The translations under genes and the position numbers were made by a program. Source: DATKAS01 sp963733765 (GTDB lineage: Bacteria; Actinomycetota; Acidimicrobiia; Acidimicrobiales; DATKAS01). Taken from it: a DNA stretch of 64,000 nt. The stretch spans positions 124,001 to 188,000 of the forward strand of contig CAVTEI010000007.1 of assembly GCA_963733765.1 (NCBI GenBank). Direction: 5' to 3'. Under the pieces are notes generated by a model. That model was not told the DNA's origin. It saw nothing but the letters and a program-made list of their open reading frames with translations, and did no database searches. Within the stretch, counting starts at the first letter, position 1, and each line of letters opens with the position of its first letter. Below are positions 18,479 to 28,201 of the stretch, one piece after another.

Positions 18479-19082
18479 TCAGATCACCTCGCCGCGCTTG
18501 AGGATGACGTGGTCGATCAGGCCGTACTCCCTGGCTTGCTCGGCGGTGAACCACCGGTCGCGGTCTGAGTCGAGCTCGACTTGCTCGACTGTCTGGCCAG
18601 TGTGGAACGCGATGCGCTCGGCCATCAGCCTCTTGATGTAGGCGAGCTGCTCGGCCTGGATCTTGATGTCGGACGCCGGGCCGCGGATACCCCCCGAGGG
18701 CTGATGCATCATGATCCGCGGCGTGTGGCAGCGCGTACCGCTTGCCGGCAGCGCCCGCGGAGAGCAGGAACTGGCCCATCGACGCGCCGAGGCCCATGCA
18801 GATCGTGGCGACATCGGAGCGGATGAACTGCATCGTGTCGTAGATCGCCATGCCGGCGGTGATCGAACCGCCGGGCGAGTTCACGTACAGCCAGATGTCC
18901 TTCTCGGGGTCTTGGCCCTCGAGGTACAGCAGCTGCGCGGTGATGAAGTTCGCGACGTCGTCGTTCACGTCGGTGCCGAGGAAGACGATGCGCTCCTTCA
19001 GCAGCCGGTTGAAGATGTCCATCCGCTCGAGCGCGGTGCCCTCCTGCTGCGCGGCAGGAGAGAAGAAGTCGGGCTGTTCCAT
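18479..19082 (-). CDS. clpP: ATP-dependent Clp protease proteolytic subunit (one frameshift near 18715)
   Basis: About 200 residues. ClpP forms a tetradecameric chamber fed by ClpX/ClpC ATPases. Seen: LLKERIVFLG and LYVNSPGGSITAGMAIYDTM, catalytic Ser in GLGASMGQF, catalytic His in RIMMHQPSGG, Asp in ELDSDRDRW, C-terminus IDHVILKRGE. The frame breaks just before RIMMHQP, where one extra base seems to be present; both halves are highly conserved, so I take this as a sequencing error in an essential gene. ATG 19082 with TAGCCT (19095-19090) 7 nt upstream. Confidence 0.92.
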
Positions 19083-19143
19083 GACTCGAAGGCTACCGGG
19101 CAGCGGTTGCCCAACCCCCACCCGGTACCGTGACTTCGCACGC

Positions 19144-19225
19144 GCGGGCGTGGCGCAATTGGCAGACGCGCCGGGTTTAGGTCCCGGTGGAGCGATCCGT
19201 GAGGGTTCGAGTCCCTCCGCCCGCA
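19144..19225 (+). tRNA. trnL: tRNA-Leu (anticodon TAG)
   Basis: Acceptor GCGGGCG (19144-19150) pairs with CGCCCGC (19218-19224), discriminator A 19225; T-arm GAGGGTTCGAGTCCCTC. The anticodon stem CCGGG...CCCGG closes a 7-nt loop TTTAGGT with TAG at its centre. A long variable arm, as in class II tRNAs. CCA is not encoded. Confidence 0.93.
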
Positions 19226-20094
19226 CTCTTGGGCAGCGCAGACGGCTCGATGATCTTCGAGGCGGCGATCGGGCCGCCGATCTGGAGCGGGACGGCCGGC
19301 ACACGCGGGATCGGCTCACCAACCGGACGCGGCCACGCGACAGGCGTGGCGTCGCTGTTTATGACCTCGCCGACCTCGATGGAGCCTCGATCCACGCTGA
19401 AGTGCGGGAACGGATAGCCGCGCGTGCTCCCGTCCGGGAAGTAGATGATCGTGTGGACGGCACGATCGCGGTCAGTGGTGTTCGGCTTCGCGAGGTGCAC
19501 GGTGAGCCCGTGGTGGAACGCGACCGATCCGGCCGGCACCTCGACGTACACGGGCTCGATTCCGCTGATTTCGGGGTCGGCGAGGATGTCGTGGGGCTCG
19601 CCGAAGAAGATGTTGACGAACTTGCGCATGCCGACGAGATGGCTGCCCGGCACGTAGCCCATCGCGCCCGATGCGAGCGTCGAGCCGACAAGGGGGATCC
19701 ACGCGGTCACTGAGGCGGTCTCGGCGATCGGCCAATACGGATGATCCTGGTGCGCGTCGGTCTCGCGTCCGCCCGCCTCCTTGAAGAGCGCCTGGTCGTG
19801 CCAGAGGCGAACGGCGTCGACCTCGAGGAGCTCGGCGGCCGCTTGGCCGATCCGCTGGTGAAACGTCAGCAGCGCGACCTCGCCGTCGTCCTCCCAGAGG
19901 TTCATGCACTGGATGAACGACTGCTGGTAGCGGCTGCGCTCCGCCAGCGGAGCGATGTCGATGCCCTCGCGGCGGCGACGCACTGCGCCCGTGACGGCCG
20001 CCTCGAAGTGCTCGACCTCGTCGGCCGAGAGCAGGTCGGGCACGACGACGAAGCCGTCGCGCTGGAACGTCTCGACGATCTCAGGTGTGAGCAC
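19177..20094 (-). CDS. phytanoyl-CoA dioxygenase (PhyH) family protein
   Basis: Fe(II)/2-oxoglutarate oxygenase of about 300 residues. LTPEIVETFQRDGFVVVPDLL is the usual start; the iron ligands are H-x-D in DAHQDHPYW and the distal His in HHGLTVHLAKPN, with MGYVPGSHL between. Hydroxylation target unknown. GTG 20094 is taken as start because upstream text belongs to the aldo/keto reductase remnant. The frame stays open 49 nt into the antisense of tRNA-Leu; conserved text ends near 19235, so the real stop may be masked by an indel. Confidence 0.78.
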   Translation of the reverse strand: MLTPEIVETFQRDGFVVVPDLLSADEVEHFEAAVTGAVRRRREGIDIAPLAERSRYQQSFIQCMNLWEDDGEVALLTFHQRIGQAAAELLEVDAVRLWHDQALFKEAGGRETDAHQDHPYWPIAETASVTAWIPLVGSTLASGAMGYVPGSHLVGMRKFVNIFFGEPHDILADPEISGIEPVYVEVPAGSVAFHHGLTVHLAKPNTTDRDRAVHTIIYFPDGSTRGYPFPHFSVDRGSIEVGEVINSDATPVAWPRPVGEPIPRVPAVPLQIGGPIAASKIIEPSALPKSAGGGTRTLTDRSTGT

Positions 20095-20529
20095 GTGCCG
20101 ACGCCTCCTGGGTTTCGTGACCATCGGTGTCGCTGTCGCTCGTCTCCTCGAGCGGCGTCTCGGGGTCGTAACGGCGACACTGGTAGAGATCGACGTGGTC
20201 CGTACGCAGCCGTTCCGACGAGGCATCGAGCTGCTTGCGGACTGGGGCGCGCTCAGCCCCCGATCGGTGTCCGACATCGGGAAGAACACCTTCGTCGCCA
20301 GCACATACGAGTCGCGGTCGATGCCCCGAAGCGCGTTGCCAAGGAGGGTTTCCGCGGCGCCACGTCCGTACTCGTTCGCGGTGTCGATGAAGTTGATTCC
20401 GAGGTCGAGCGCCCGGTGCACGCACGCCTCGGCGGTCGCGGCATCGATGCCGCCGGCGAGGGTGAGCCACGATCCGAGCGCGATCTCCGACACCACGAGA
20501 TCGCTGTGCCCGAGCTTGCGGAACTGCAT
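20081..20529 (-). pseudogene. truncated aldo/keto reductase (5' part only, also frameshifted)
   Basis: Starts MQFRKLGHSDLVVSEIALGSW; ALDLGINFIDTANEYGRG (cofactor and catalytic Asp/Tyr) and YVLATKVFF (catalytic Lys) are typical of aldo/keto reductases. After a frameshift near 20260 the neighbouring frame continues RTDHVDLYQCRRYDPETP, then ends in about 20 unrelated residues. About 150 of an expected 320 or so residues are present; the substrate-binding half and the final NADP site are missing. Unlike the other frameshifts, this is a real loss of sequence, by deletion next to the PhyH gene or an assembly join. Confidence 0.72.
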
Positions 20530-20555
20530 CGCCCGTCAAGTTACCGTCGCGGGCG

Positions 20556-22979
20556 ATGACCGACGTGGCGAGGGGCCAGCTGTACATCGGTGAGCAGATC
20601 GACGCCGCGACCCACGAGCGCCAAGGCACCCCCGTGATGCTCCCGGCGAGCGACTTCACGACCCACGGCGTGATCGTCGGCATGACCGGGTCGGGCAAGA
20701 CCGGCCTCGGCCTCGTCCTGGTGGAGGAGGCACTGCTCTCCGGCGTGCCCGCGTTGATCATCGACCCGAAAGGCGACCTCACCAACCTCGCCCTCACGTT
20801 CCCCGAGTTGCGCCCTGCCGACTTCCGCCCATGGATCAACGAAGGCGACGCGGCACGGGCCGGCGCGACGCCCGACGAGTTCGCCGAGCAGGAGGCGACG
20901 AAGTGGCGCGAGGGACTCGCGTCATGGGGCGTCGACCCCGGCCGCATTGCGGCGCTGCGGAGCGCCGCCGACATCACCATCTACACGCCGGGCTCGACGT
21001 CGGGCGTGCCGCTCAACCTCGTGGGCTCGTTACAGGCTCCGAAGAACGCCGACGCAGAAACGATCGGCGACGAGGTGGAGGGGTTCGTGTCGGGACTGCT
21101 CGGCCTCGTGGACGTCGACGCCGACCCGCTGTCGAGTCGTGAGCACATCCTTCTGTCGAACATCGTCGCCGCGTCCTGGACCGCGGGCCGAGACCTCGAC
21201 CTCGCCACGCTCGTCGGGCAGGTGCAACAACCTCCGGTGCGCAAGCTCGGGGTCTTCGAGGTCGACACGTTCTTCCCGCCGAAGGACCGCACCGCGCTCG
21301 CCCTCCGCCTCAATGGCCTGCTGGCCTCACCGTCCTTCGCCGCGTGGACGCAGGGCGTGCCGTTCGACATCGACCGTCTCCTGACGTCGCCGGCAGGGAA
21401 GCCCGCCGCCGCGATCGTGACGATCGCGCACCTGTCTGATCCCGAGCGCCAGTTCGTCACCTCGCTGCTGCTCGGGAAGCTCGTGACGTGGATGCGCCGT
21501 CAGAGCGGCACCACCGACCTGCGCGCGCTCATGTACATGGACGAGGTCGCGGGCTACGCGCCTCCGACCGCGGAACCTCCTTCGAAGAAGCCGATCCTCA
21601 CGTTGCTCAAGCAGGCGCGCGCATTCGGCGTCGGCCTCGTGCTCTCGACGCAGAACCCCGTCGACCTCGACTACAAGGCGATCTCGAACGCCGGCACCTG
21701 GATGATCGGGCGGCTGCAAACCGAGCGGGACAAGGCGCGCCTGCTCGATGGGATGGCCGCGGCGTCGGGAAGCATCGATGTCGCCGCGATCGGTGACACC
21801 ATCAGTGGCCTCGGCAAGCGGGAGTTCGTCCTGAAGCGAGCCGGAATCGACCAGCCGACGGTGTTCACCACGCGGTGGGCGATGGCCTACCTGCGCGGTC
21901 CGCTCACCCGCGAGCAGATCGCCTCACTCACCGCGCCTCCCGAAGCGCTCCCGCCACCGGCACCCGGAACCACCGCGGCGGCGCTGCCCCCACCACCGAG
22001 CGCCGCGCCCGCCGCGCCCATGGAAGCGCCAGCAACGACTCCGCCGCCGGCCAACGCATCACCGGTCGCGCCGAAGGTCGCCGACAGCGTGCCCGTCCGC
22101 TGGCTCGATCCGGCCGCACCGTGGGCCGCAGACGTAGGTGGGGTCGCCGGAGGCACACACCTCGTTGCGGCGGCCGTCGCTCGCGTGAGCATGTTGTTCG
22201 ACGACGACAAGGCCGCGCTCCGCGAGACCGTGGAGTGGGAGACCGTCTTGTGCCCGCTTCTTCCGACGCCCGATCCCTCCGCCGCGCTCGGCGTCGACTA
22301 CGACGAGCGCAACCTGACGACGACACCGCCGCCCAGCGCGCAGTACGCACTGCCCGAGGCGCCGATCGCGACGAAGACGTACTGGGCGTCGCTCCAGCGA
22401 AACCTCGTCGATCAGCTGGTGCGCACCCGCACGATGGACATCGCCCGCAACGCCAAGCTCAAGCTGTACGGCCGGCCGGGCGAGACGGCGGCGGCGTTCG
22501 CCCAGCGCTGCGCCGAGGCGGCCGACCTCCTGGCCGACACCAAGATGGCGGCCTTGCGCGGGAAGTACGAGCCGCGGTTCCGCAAGGCTCGCGAGGCCCT
22601 TGCGGCCGCGCAGGACAGAGTCGAGGTGCAGCAGGCTCAGGCTGATGCCACTCGCAACGACTCGATCGTCGACGCGGCCACGTCGATTCTCGGTGACTTC
22701 CTCGGCGGCAAGCGCAACACCCGTTCGATGGGCCGTTCGATCTCGCGCGGCACGGGCCGCGCATCGACCGCGAACGAGCGCGTCGAAAGCGCGGCGAACC
22801 GCGCCGCCGCGAAGCAGGACGCGCTCGGCGATCTCGAGGAGGACTTCGTCGCCGACCTCGAGGCGGTGAAGGCGGAGGCGGCTGCCGCCGCTGCTGCGAT
22901 CGAGATCATCCAGGTACCGCTCGAGAAGACCGACGTGAAGGTGGTCGACCTCGCGCTCGTGTGGGTGCCTCGCGCCTGA
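20556..22979 (+). CDS. HerA/DUF87-like ATPase with C-terminal coiled coil
   Basis: 807 residues. Walker A GMTGSGKTGLGLVL lies near residue 45, IIDPKGDLTNL follows, and Walker B is LRALMYMDEVAGY near 325; VLSTQNPVDLDYKAISNAGTW is the HerA/VirB4-type sensor stretch. A Pro/Ala linker (about 465-510) leads to a predicted alpha-helical, coiled-coil-rich C-terminus (KYEPRFRKAREALAAAQDRVEVQ...) and a short basic patch. Such ATPases resemble DNA translocases, but the exact role of this actinobacterial group is unknown. TACCGT (20542-20547) is 8 nt before the ATG. It overlaps the MFS gene (TGATG). Confidence 0.85.
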   Translation: MTDVARGQLYIGEQIDAATHERQGTPVMLPASDFTTHGVIVGMTGSGKTGLGLVLVEEALLSGVPALIIDPKGDLTNLALTFPELRPADFRPWINEGDAARAGATPDEFAEQEATKWREGLASWGVDPGRIAALRSAADITIYTPGSTSGVPLNLVGSLQAPKNADAETIGDEVEGFVSGLLGLVDVDADPLSSREHILLSNIVAASWTAGRDLDLATLVGQVQQPPVRKLGVFEVDTFFPPKDRTALALRLNGLLASPSFAAWTQGVPFDIDRLLTSPAGKPAAAIVTIAHLSDPERQFVTSLLLGKLVTWMRRQSGTTDLRALMYMDEVAGYAPPTAEPPSKKPILTLLKQARAFGVGLVLSTQNPVDLDYKAISNAGTWMIGRLQTERDKARLLDGMAAASGSIDVAAIGDTISGLGKREFVLKRAGIDQPTVFTTRWAMAYLRGPLTREQIASLTAPPEALPPPAPGTTAAALPPPPSAAPAAPMEAPATTPPPANASPVAPKVADSVPVRWLDPAAPWAADVGGVAGGTHLVAAAVARVSMLFDDDKAALRETVEWETVLCPLLPTPDPSAALGVDYDERNLTTTPPPSAQYALPEAPIATKTYWASLQRNLVDQLVRTRTMDIARNAKLKLYGRPGETAAAFAQRCAEAADLLADTKMAALRGKYEPRFRKAREALAAAQDRVEVQQAQADATRNDSIVDAATSILGDFLGGKRNTRSMGRSISRGTGRASTANERVESAANRAAAKQDALGDLEEDFVADLEAVKAEAAAAAAAIEIIQVPLEKTDVKVVDLALVWVPRA

Positions 22980-24223
22980 TGCTCTCGCTCCTGCGCCGCA
23001 ATCGTGACTTCCGGACGCTCTTCACCGCGCAGGTCATCTCGTACATGGGCGACTGGTTCGCGACGGTCGCGGTGCTCGGGCTCGTGCTCGACCTGACGGA
23101 CTCCAGCTTCGCAGCCGCGATGGTCTTCGTCGCGCAGAGCCTCCCCGCGTTCTTCGTCACGCCGCTCGCCGGCACGGTCGCCGACCGGTTCGATCGTCGC
23201 AAGGTGCTCGTGATCGCATCCTCGATCCAGGCGGTCGCCGCGCTCGGCTTTCTGCTCGTGGGTCCAGGTCGCGTGTGGATGGCCTTCGTCGCGCAAGGCA
23301 CGATCGCCGCACTCGGCGCATTCTTCGCGCCCGCCTCGAACGCCGCCCTCCCCAACCTCGTCGACAAGAAGGACCTACCGCTCGCCACTGCGCTCATGTC
23401 GTCGACGTGGGGAGCCATGCTCGCGATCGGCGCCGCGCTCGGCGCCGTGTTCACCGTTGTCTTCGGTCGGGATGCGGCGTTCATCGCCAACTCGTTGAGC
23501 TTCGCCGTCGCCGGCGTCCTCATCTTCAGCGTGCGCCGTCGCATGCGCGAGGAGGGAAACGAACCCGACCGCACGATCCGCATGCGCCCGCTCTTCGACA
23601 CGTGGGAGGCACTGCGGTACGCGTGGCACCGACCGCAAGTGCTCGCGCTGCTCGGTTCGAAGGCGGGCTTCGGCCTCGGGACGGGGGTGGTCGGCCTGCT
23701 CGCGGTGCTTGCCGAGAAGACGTTCGACGCGGGCGACGGCGGGACGGGGCTGCTGCTCACGATGCGCGGACTCGGGGTCGTCGCGGGACCCTTGCTGGCA
23801 AACCGCGTCGCGAAACGCGGTGTGCACGGCCTGCTGCTCGCGTGTGGCGTCGCGTCGATCGTCTATGGCGTGGCCTACGGGCTCGTGCCCTTCGCTCCGG
23901 GTATCGCCGTCGCGGCGGTGCTCGTTCTCATCGCCCATCTCGGCGGCGGCTGCCAATGGACGTTCTCGACTTACGGCCTGCAGGTCGTCACGCCCGACGC
24001 GCTCCGAGGACGCATCTTCGCGGCCGACTTCGCATTGGTGACGATGACGATGAGCCTCTCGCTCGCGCTCGCGGGATGGGTGTCGGGCGTCGTCGGTGTC
24101 GGTCCGACGATCGTGGGACTGGCGTGCATCGAGATCGTGTGGGGCGTGCTGTACCTGGTGATCACCAAGACCCTGCGCGCTCCGGATGAATCGCTGATCG
24201 CGGAGGCGGCGGTCGCCCAGTAG
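22979..24223 (+). CDS. MFS transporter (MFS_3 / enterobactin-exporter-like)
   Basis: About 414 residues with 12 hydrophobic segments. LFTAQVISYMGDWFATVAVLGLV and GTVADRFDRRKVLVIAS (the MFS loop 2-3 signature D-R-x-x-R-R) are typical of the MFS_3 group of drug or siderophore exporters. ATG 22979 overlaps the TGA of the HerA-like gene, indicating coupling; an upstream in-frame start would add six residues. Substrate unknown. Confidence 0.88.
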   Translation: MLSLLRRNRDFRTLFTAQVISYMGDWFATVAVLGLVLDLTDSSFAAAMVFVAQSLPAFFVTPLAGTVADRFDRRKVLVIASSIQAVAALGFLLVGPGRVWMAFVAQGTIAALGAFFAPASNAALPNLVDKKDLPLATALMSSTWGAMLAIGAALGAVFTVVFGRDAAFIANSLSFAVAGVLIFSVRRRMREEGNEPDRTIRMRPLFDTWEALRYAWHRPQVLALLGSKAGFGLGTGVVGLLAVLAEKTFDAGDGGTGLLLTMRGLGVVAGPLLANRVAKRGVHGLLLACGVASIVYGVAYGLVPFAPGIAVAAVLVLIAHLGGGCQWTFSTYGLQVVTPDALRGRIFAADFALVTMTMSLSLALAGWVSGVVGVGPTIVGLACIEIVWGVLYLVITKTLRAPDESLIAEAAVAQ

Positions 24224-24234
24224 CGTCGCCGCCC

Positions 24235-25248
24235 GTGGAGCTGCAGGACCTCTCGACTCCCGCGCTCATCGTCGATGCCGACGATCTGCAACACAACCTC
24301 GCCACGATGGCGAGCGCGCTGCCCGGCAGCCGCTGTCGCCCCCACGTCAAGGCCCACAAGTGCACCGCGCTCGCCGCGGAGCAGGCTGCTGTCGGGCACC
24401 GAACCTTCACCTGCGCGACGCCACTCGAGATGATCGGGATGGCGAAGGCCGGCCTCGGCGAAGACCTGCTGCTCGCGAACGAGACGGTCGATCCCGGTCG
24501 GCTCGCGGCGATGGCAGCGCATCACGGACGCCCGCGTCACGGTCGCCGTCGACAGCGAGGCGACCATCGACGCCGCCGCCAACGCCGGCATCGCCGAGGT
24601 GCTGATCGACGTGAACGTCGGGCTCCCCCGGTGCGGGTGTGAGCCCCGACGACGCGGGACGACTTGCCGATCTCGCTCGTAGCCGCGGCCTGAGCGTGCG
24701 CGGAGTCATGGGCTACGAGGGACAGGTCATGCCGGTCGTCGACCGCGCCGATCGCGCTGTGCAGGTCGAGGAATCCATGGCGAAGCTGCGCGCGGCGCAC
24801 GAGGGGGTGGGAGGCGACGTCACCTCTGCCGGCGGCACCGGCACCTACGACCTCCACCAGTGGGCGAGCGAGATCCAGTGTGGCTCGTACGCGCTCATGG
24901 ACACGTACTACGCGCGGCTCGACCTTCCGTTTCGGCAGGCCCTCGCGGTGTGGGCGACAGTGATCTCGGTGTCCGCGAAGTGGATGGTGTGCGACGCCGG
25001 CCTCAAGTCGCTCGGGATGGATCACGGCGACCCGTCGATCGACGCCGCCAAGGTGTGGTTCTGCTCCGACGAGCACACGACGTTCGCGCCGGAAGCCGAC
25101 GGCCCGCTCGCCGGACTCCGCGTCGGCGACCGCGTCGAGGGTCATGCCAGCGCATGTGGATCCGACGATGGCACTGCACGATCGTGTGCACATCACGCGC
25201 GGTGACGAAGTGATCGACACCTGGGCGATCGACCTCCGAAGCTGGTGA
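24235..25248 (+). CDS. PLP enzyme, D-threonine aldolase / D-serine dehydratase-like (three frameshifts)
   Basis: Reassembled from four frames it gives one protein of about 337 residues: LSTPALIVDADDLQHNLATMA, the PLP-lysine segment RPHVKAHKC, VTVAVDSEATIDAAANAGI, VLIDVNVGLPRCGC, VRGVMGYEGQ, AGGTGTYDLH, and the C-terminal zinc-site motif PAHVDPTMALHDRVH. This is the alanine-racemase-fold family of D-threonine aldolases and DSD1-type dehydratases. Breaks lie near 24530, 24635 and 25140. GTG 24235 has TAGCGT (24221-24226) 8 nt upstream, overlapping the MFS stop. The stop at 25248 abuts convergent rdgB. Confidence 0.83.
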
Positions 25249-25249
25249 C

Positions 25250-25829
25250 TCAGCCCAGCTTCCTCGCCAGCGCCCGCAGTGCCCGACCTCGGTGGGACAG
25301 TGCGTGCTTCTCGGCGTCCGACATCTCCGCGAACGTCCGGCCGTCGCCTTCGTCCGGGATGAACACCGGGTCGTAGCCGAACCCGCGGTCTCCTCGAGCC
25401 GCATCCGCGATGCGCCCTGCTACCACGCCCTCCGCGAGCACCTCGCGGCCGTCGGGCCAGCACACCATCGCGACCGTACGGAAGCGCGCCGTGCGGCGAG
25501 CCGGGACGACGTCTCGAAGCGCGGCGAGCAGCTTCTCGACGTTGTCCTGATAGCGAGCGTGCTCGCCCGCGTACCGGGCGCTACGCACGCCCGGCGCGCC
25601 GGTCGAGCGCGTCGACTTCGAGGCCGGTGTCGTCGGCAAGCGCCGGTGCCCTCGACGCGACAGCGACGGCGAGCGCCTTCAGCCGTGCGTTGCCCTCGAG
25701 CGTGTCCGCGGTCTCGTCGACATCCGCAAGGTCCGACGGGCGGGGTGTGACCTCCAACCCGAGTGGGCTCACGATCTCGATGATCTCGGCGGCCTTGTCC
25801 GGGTTGGCGGAGGCGAGAACGACCCTCAC
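25250..25829 (-). CDS. rdgB: XTP/dITP diphosphatase (one frameshift near 25595)
   Basis: HAM1/RdgB house-cleaning enzyme of about 190 residues that hydrolyses dITP and XTP. The first frame gives MRVVLASANPDKAAEI and ALADDTGLEVDALD (catalytic acid pair); the second gives GVRSARYAGEHARYQDN, GFGYDPVFIPDEG and SHRGRALR, all family motifs. The frame break falls in a GC-rich run between D-A-L-D and G-A-P-G-V-R-S. GTG 25829 is 10 nt after rph; this rph-rdgB order is conserved in actinobacteria. Confidence 0.92.
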
Positions 25830-25839
25830 GGGTTCCCGC

Positions 25840-26574
25840 TCAACGGGGAAGTGGAGGATCGGACAGCAGCTCGTCCTGCAGCGCGAAGATCTCGCGGATG
25901 CCGACCTCGGCGAGACCGAGCAGCGCGTCGAGCTCATTGCGGGAGAACGCGATGCCTTCGGCCGTGCCTTGCACCTCGACGAAGCGTCCCGACGACAGCA
26001 TCACGACGTTCATGTCGACCTCGGCGCTGGCGTCCTCCACATAGGGCAGATCCAGTCGCGCCTCGCCTTCGACGATGCCCACCGAGATAGCAGCACAGCG
26101 CTCGGTGATCGGATGCGCCTTGATCGTGCCCGCGAGCACCACGCGGCTCAGTGCGTCGTGCAGGGCGAGGTATCCGCCGCAGATCGACGCGGTGCGGGTG
26201 CCGCCGTCGGCCTGGAGCACGTCGCAGTCGATGATGACCTGACGTTCGCCGAGCGCGCGCATGTCGGTGACGGCGCGCAGCGACCGTCCGATCAGCCGCT
26301 GGATCTCCTGCGTGCGCCCCGAGACCTTGCCTCGCGCGGCCTCGCGTTCAATGCGCTCGGGTGACGAACCCGGCAGCATCGAGTACTCGGCGGTCACCCA
26401 CCCCTTCCCGCTCCCCCGCATCCACCGCGGCGTGTCCTCGTCAACCGACGCCGTGCAGAGCACGCGTGTGCGGCCGAACGACACGAGCGCGGACCCGGCC
26501 GCCATGTCCGTGTAGTCGCGCTCGAATGTGATGGGGCGAAGCTCGTCCGCCGCACGACCATCGACTCTCGGCAT
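25840..26574 (-). CDS. rph: ribonuclease PH
   Basis: 244 residues, full length. Phosphorolytic 3'-5' exoribonuclease that trims tRNA 3' ends. Seen: RPITFERDYT, GKGWVTAEYSMLPGS, REAARGKVSGRTQEIQRLIGRSLR (phosphate and RNA-binding arginines) and CDVLQADGGTRTASI. An RBS GAGGAG lies 5-6 nt before ATG 26574, so it is leadered, as expected inside an operon with the MBL gene just upstream (9 nt). Confidence 0.96.
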   Translation of the reverse strand: MPRVDGRAADELRPITFERDYTDMAAGSALVSFGRTRVLCTASVDEDTPRWMRGSGKGWVTAEYSMLPGSSPERIEREAARGKVSGRTQEIQRLIGRSLRAVTDMRALGERQVIIDCDVLQADGGTRTASICGGYLALHDALSRVVLAGTIKAHPITERCAAISVGIVEGEARLDLPYVEDASAEVDMNVVMLSSGRFVEVQGTAEGIAFSRNELDALLGLAEVGIREIFALQDELLSDPPLPR

Positions 26575-26583
26575 TCGCGCTCC

Positions 26584-27321
26584 TCAGCTCACCATGAAGG
26601 TCTTGCCCGGCACGGCGACACCCACCGCGCGACCGAACGCTTCCGCCGCTTCGTCCTCGTGCCGACGCGGGTCAGACGTCGGCCAGAAGTGCGTGACGAC
26701 GAGCTGCCCCACCTCGGCGTCGGCGGCGGACAACCCGGCCTGGCGAGACGAGAGGTGCGGCGCGCTCCCCTCGGTCTCCTCCAGCAGCGTCGCCTCGCAG
26801 ACCGCAAGGTCCGCGCCGCGGCCTAGTGCCTCGAGCGACCAGCCCGGCCCCGTGTCAGCGGAGTAGAGCAGCGACTTGCCGCTGTTGGCGATGCGCATGG
26901 CGAGCGTCTCGACGGGATGATCGGTCTCGGAGAACGAGAACTCGAGATCGCCGATCGTGACCGTGTCGCCGTTGGCGACGATCCCCCACCGGAAGGTCGG
27001 CTCGGACGAGTCGCCGCACACGATGTCGACGAGCTTGCGCACCGCAGTTGTGGAATACAGAGGCATGCCTTCGATCTGGAAGGCGTACTTCAGCGCGTTG
27101 CGCACCACGCCGAGCTCACCCCAATGGTCCGGGTGGCTGTGGCTCACGACAATCGCGTCCAGCGATGTCAGGTCGATGTGCTGCTGAAGGTTGGCGAGCG
27201 AGCCCGGGCCCGTGTCCACCCACACGCTCGTGTCGTTGCTGCGCACGAGGTAGCCGCTGCACGCTCCACCGGGTCCGGCGTAGGTACCGGAGCAACCCAG
27301 GACCGTGATGCTCAGGCCCAT
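26584..27321 (-). CDS. MBL-fold hydrolase, Rv1339-like (candidate cAMP phosphodiesterase)
   Basis: 245 residues. Begins SITVLGCSGTYAGPGGACSGYL; metal motif VVSHSHPDHWGEL; later SADTGPGW, VCEATLLEETEG and VVTHFWP, as in RNase Z/PhnP-like MBL proteins. By sequence style and position (murI-MBL-rph-rdgB) it matches M. tuberculosis Rv1339, which has been reported as an atypical class II cAMP phosphodiesterase; assigning that activity here is inference. Its ATG overlaps the murI 3' end by 10 nt. Confidence 0.88.
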   Translation of the reverse strand: MGLSITVLGCSGTYAGPGGACSGYLVRSNDTSVWVDTGPGSLANLQQHIDLTSLDAIVVSHSHPDHWGELGVVRNALKYAFQIEGMPLYSTTAVRKLVDIVCGDSSEPTFRWGIVANGDTVTIGDLEFSFSETDHPVETLAMRIANSGKSLLYSADTGPGWSLEALGRGADLAVCEATLLEETEGSAPHLSSRQAGLSAADAEVGQLVVTHFWPTSDPRRHEDEAAEAFGRAVGVAVPGKTFMVS

Positions 27322-28121
27322 TCGATCGCCTCGGCATGGTCGAGCTCCGGACCGAGCAGGCGCCGGCCGATCTCTTCGAACCACGCGACATCGCCCGACG
27401 AGAGGAAGCGGTGGGTGGCTCCGCCACAGCCGCCCTTGCGGGCGAGACCGATCGCGTCGAGCACGGCCTGCACCTCGAACGCGGTCTCGTCCGCGGAGGA
27501 CACGAGCACCACGTTGCGCCCCATCACGTCGCTGATCGTACGGGCGAGGTACGGGTAGTGAGTGCAGCCGAGCAGCAGCGCGTCGACATCGGCATCGCAC
27601 ACCGGAGCGAGGAGGCGTTCCGCGAGCACCGTGACCTGGTCACCTGTCGTCTCTCCTCGTTCCACGAACTCGACGAAGCCCGGGCACGCGGCACAGGTGA
27701 GGTCGACCTGGGCGTTCGTCGCCTCCACGGCTCGCTGATACGCACCCGATCCGATCGTGCCGACGGTCCCGATCACACCCACGCGTCGATTGCGGGTGGC
27801 CGCGATCAGCGCGCGCACCCCCGGCTCTATCACGCCGATGACGGGGACCGGCAGCGACTCGGTCAACGTGTCGAGGGCGGCGGCGGCCGCGGTGTTGCAC
27901 GCCACCACCACCGCCTTCACGTCGAAACGGTCGACCAGCGTGTGAGCGATCTCGCGTGCGAAGTCCCTGACTTCGGGCTGCGGACGGGGGCCGTATGGGT
28001 AACGCCCCGTGTCGCCGAGGTAGACGAGATGCTCGTCGGGAAGCAGGTCCATCACGGCCCGGGCAACGGTCAACCCTCCAAACCCGCTGTCGAACATGCC
28101 GATCGGGCGGTCATCGGGCAC
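27312..28121 (-). CDS. murI: glutamate racemase
   Basis: 269 residues. Makes D-glutamate for peptidoglycan. IGMFDSGFGGLTV with catalytic Asp near 10, VVVACNTAAAAAL with the first catalytic Cys, and LLLGCTHYPYL with the second. GTG 28121 is supported by TAGCCT (28133-28128) exactly 6 nt upstream. In mycobacteria a rhomboid protease gene lies between cysM and murI; here only 80 bp separate them. Confidence 0.96.
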   Translation of the reverse strand: MPDDRPIGMFDSGFGGLTVARAVMDLLPDEHLVYLGDTGRYPYGPRPQPEVRDFAREIAHTLVDRFDVKAVVVACNTAAAAALDTLTESLPVPVIGVIEPGVRALIAATRNRRVGVIGTVGTIGSGAYQRAVEATNAQVDLTCAACPGFVEFVERGETTGDQVTVLAERLLAPVCDADVDALLLGCTHYPYLARTISDVMGRNVVLVSSADETAFEVQAVLDAIGLARKGGCGGATHRFLSSGDVAWFEEIGRRLLGPELDHAEAIEWA

Positions 28122-28201
28122 GTGGAGAGGCTACGGGCACCGCTGGTTCTCGTGGCGCGTGAGGGTCTCAGCCACCCGATTTCGCCAAGAAATTCAGTGG
28201 G

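Noticed and set aside
19101..19131. A -35/-10 promoter (TTGCCC, TACCGT) for tRNA-Leu
   Set aside because: The spacer is only 13 bp, too short to support.
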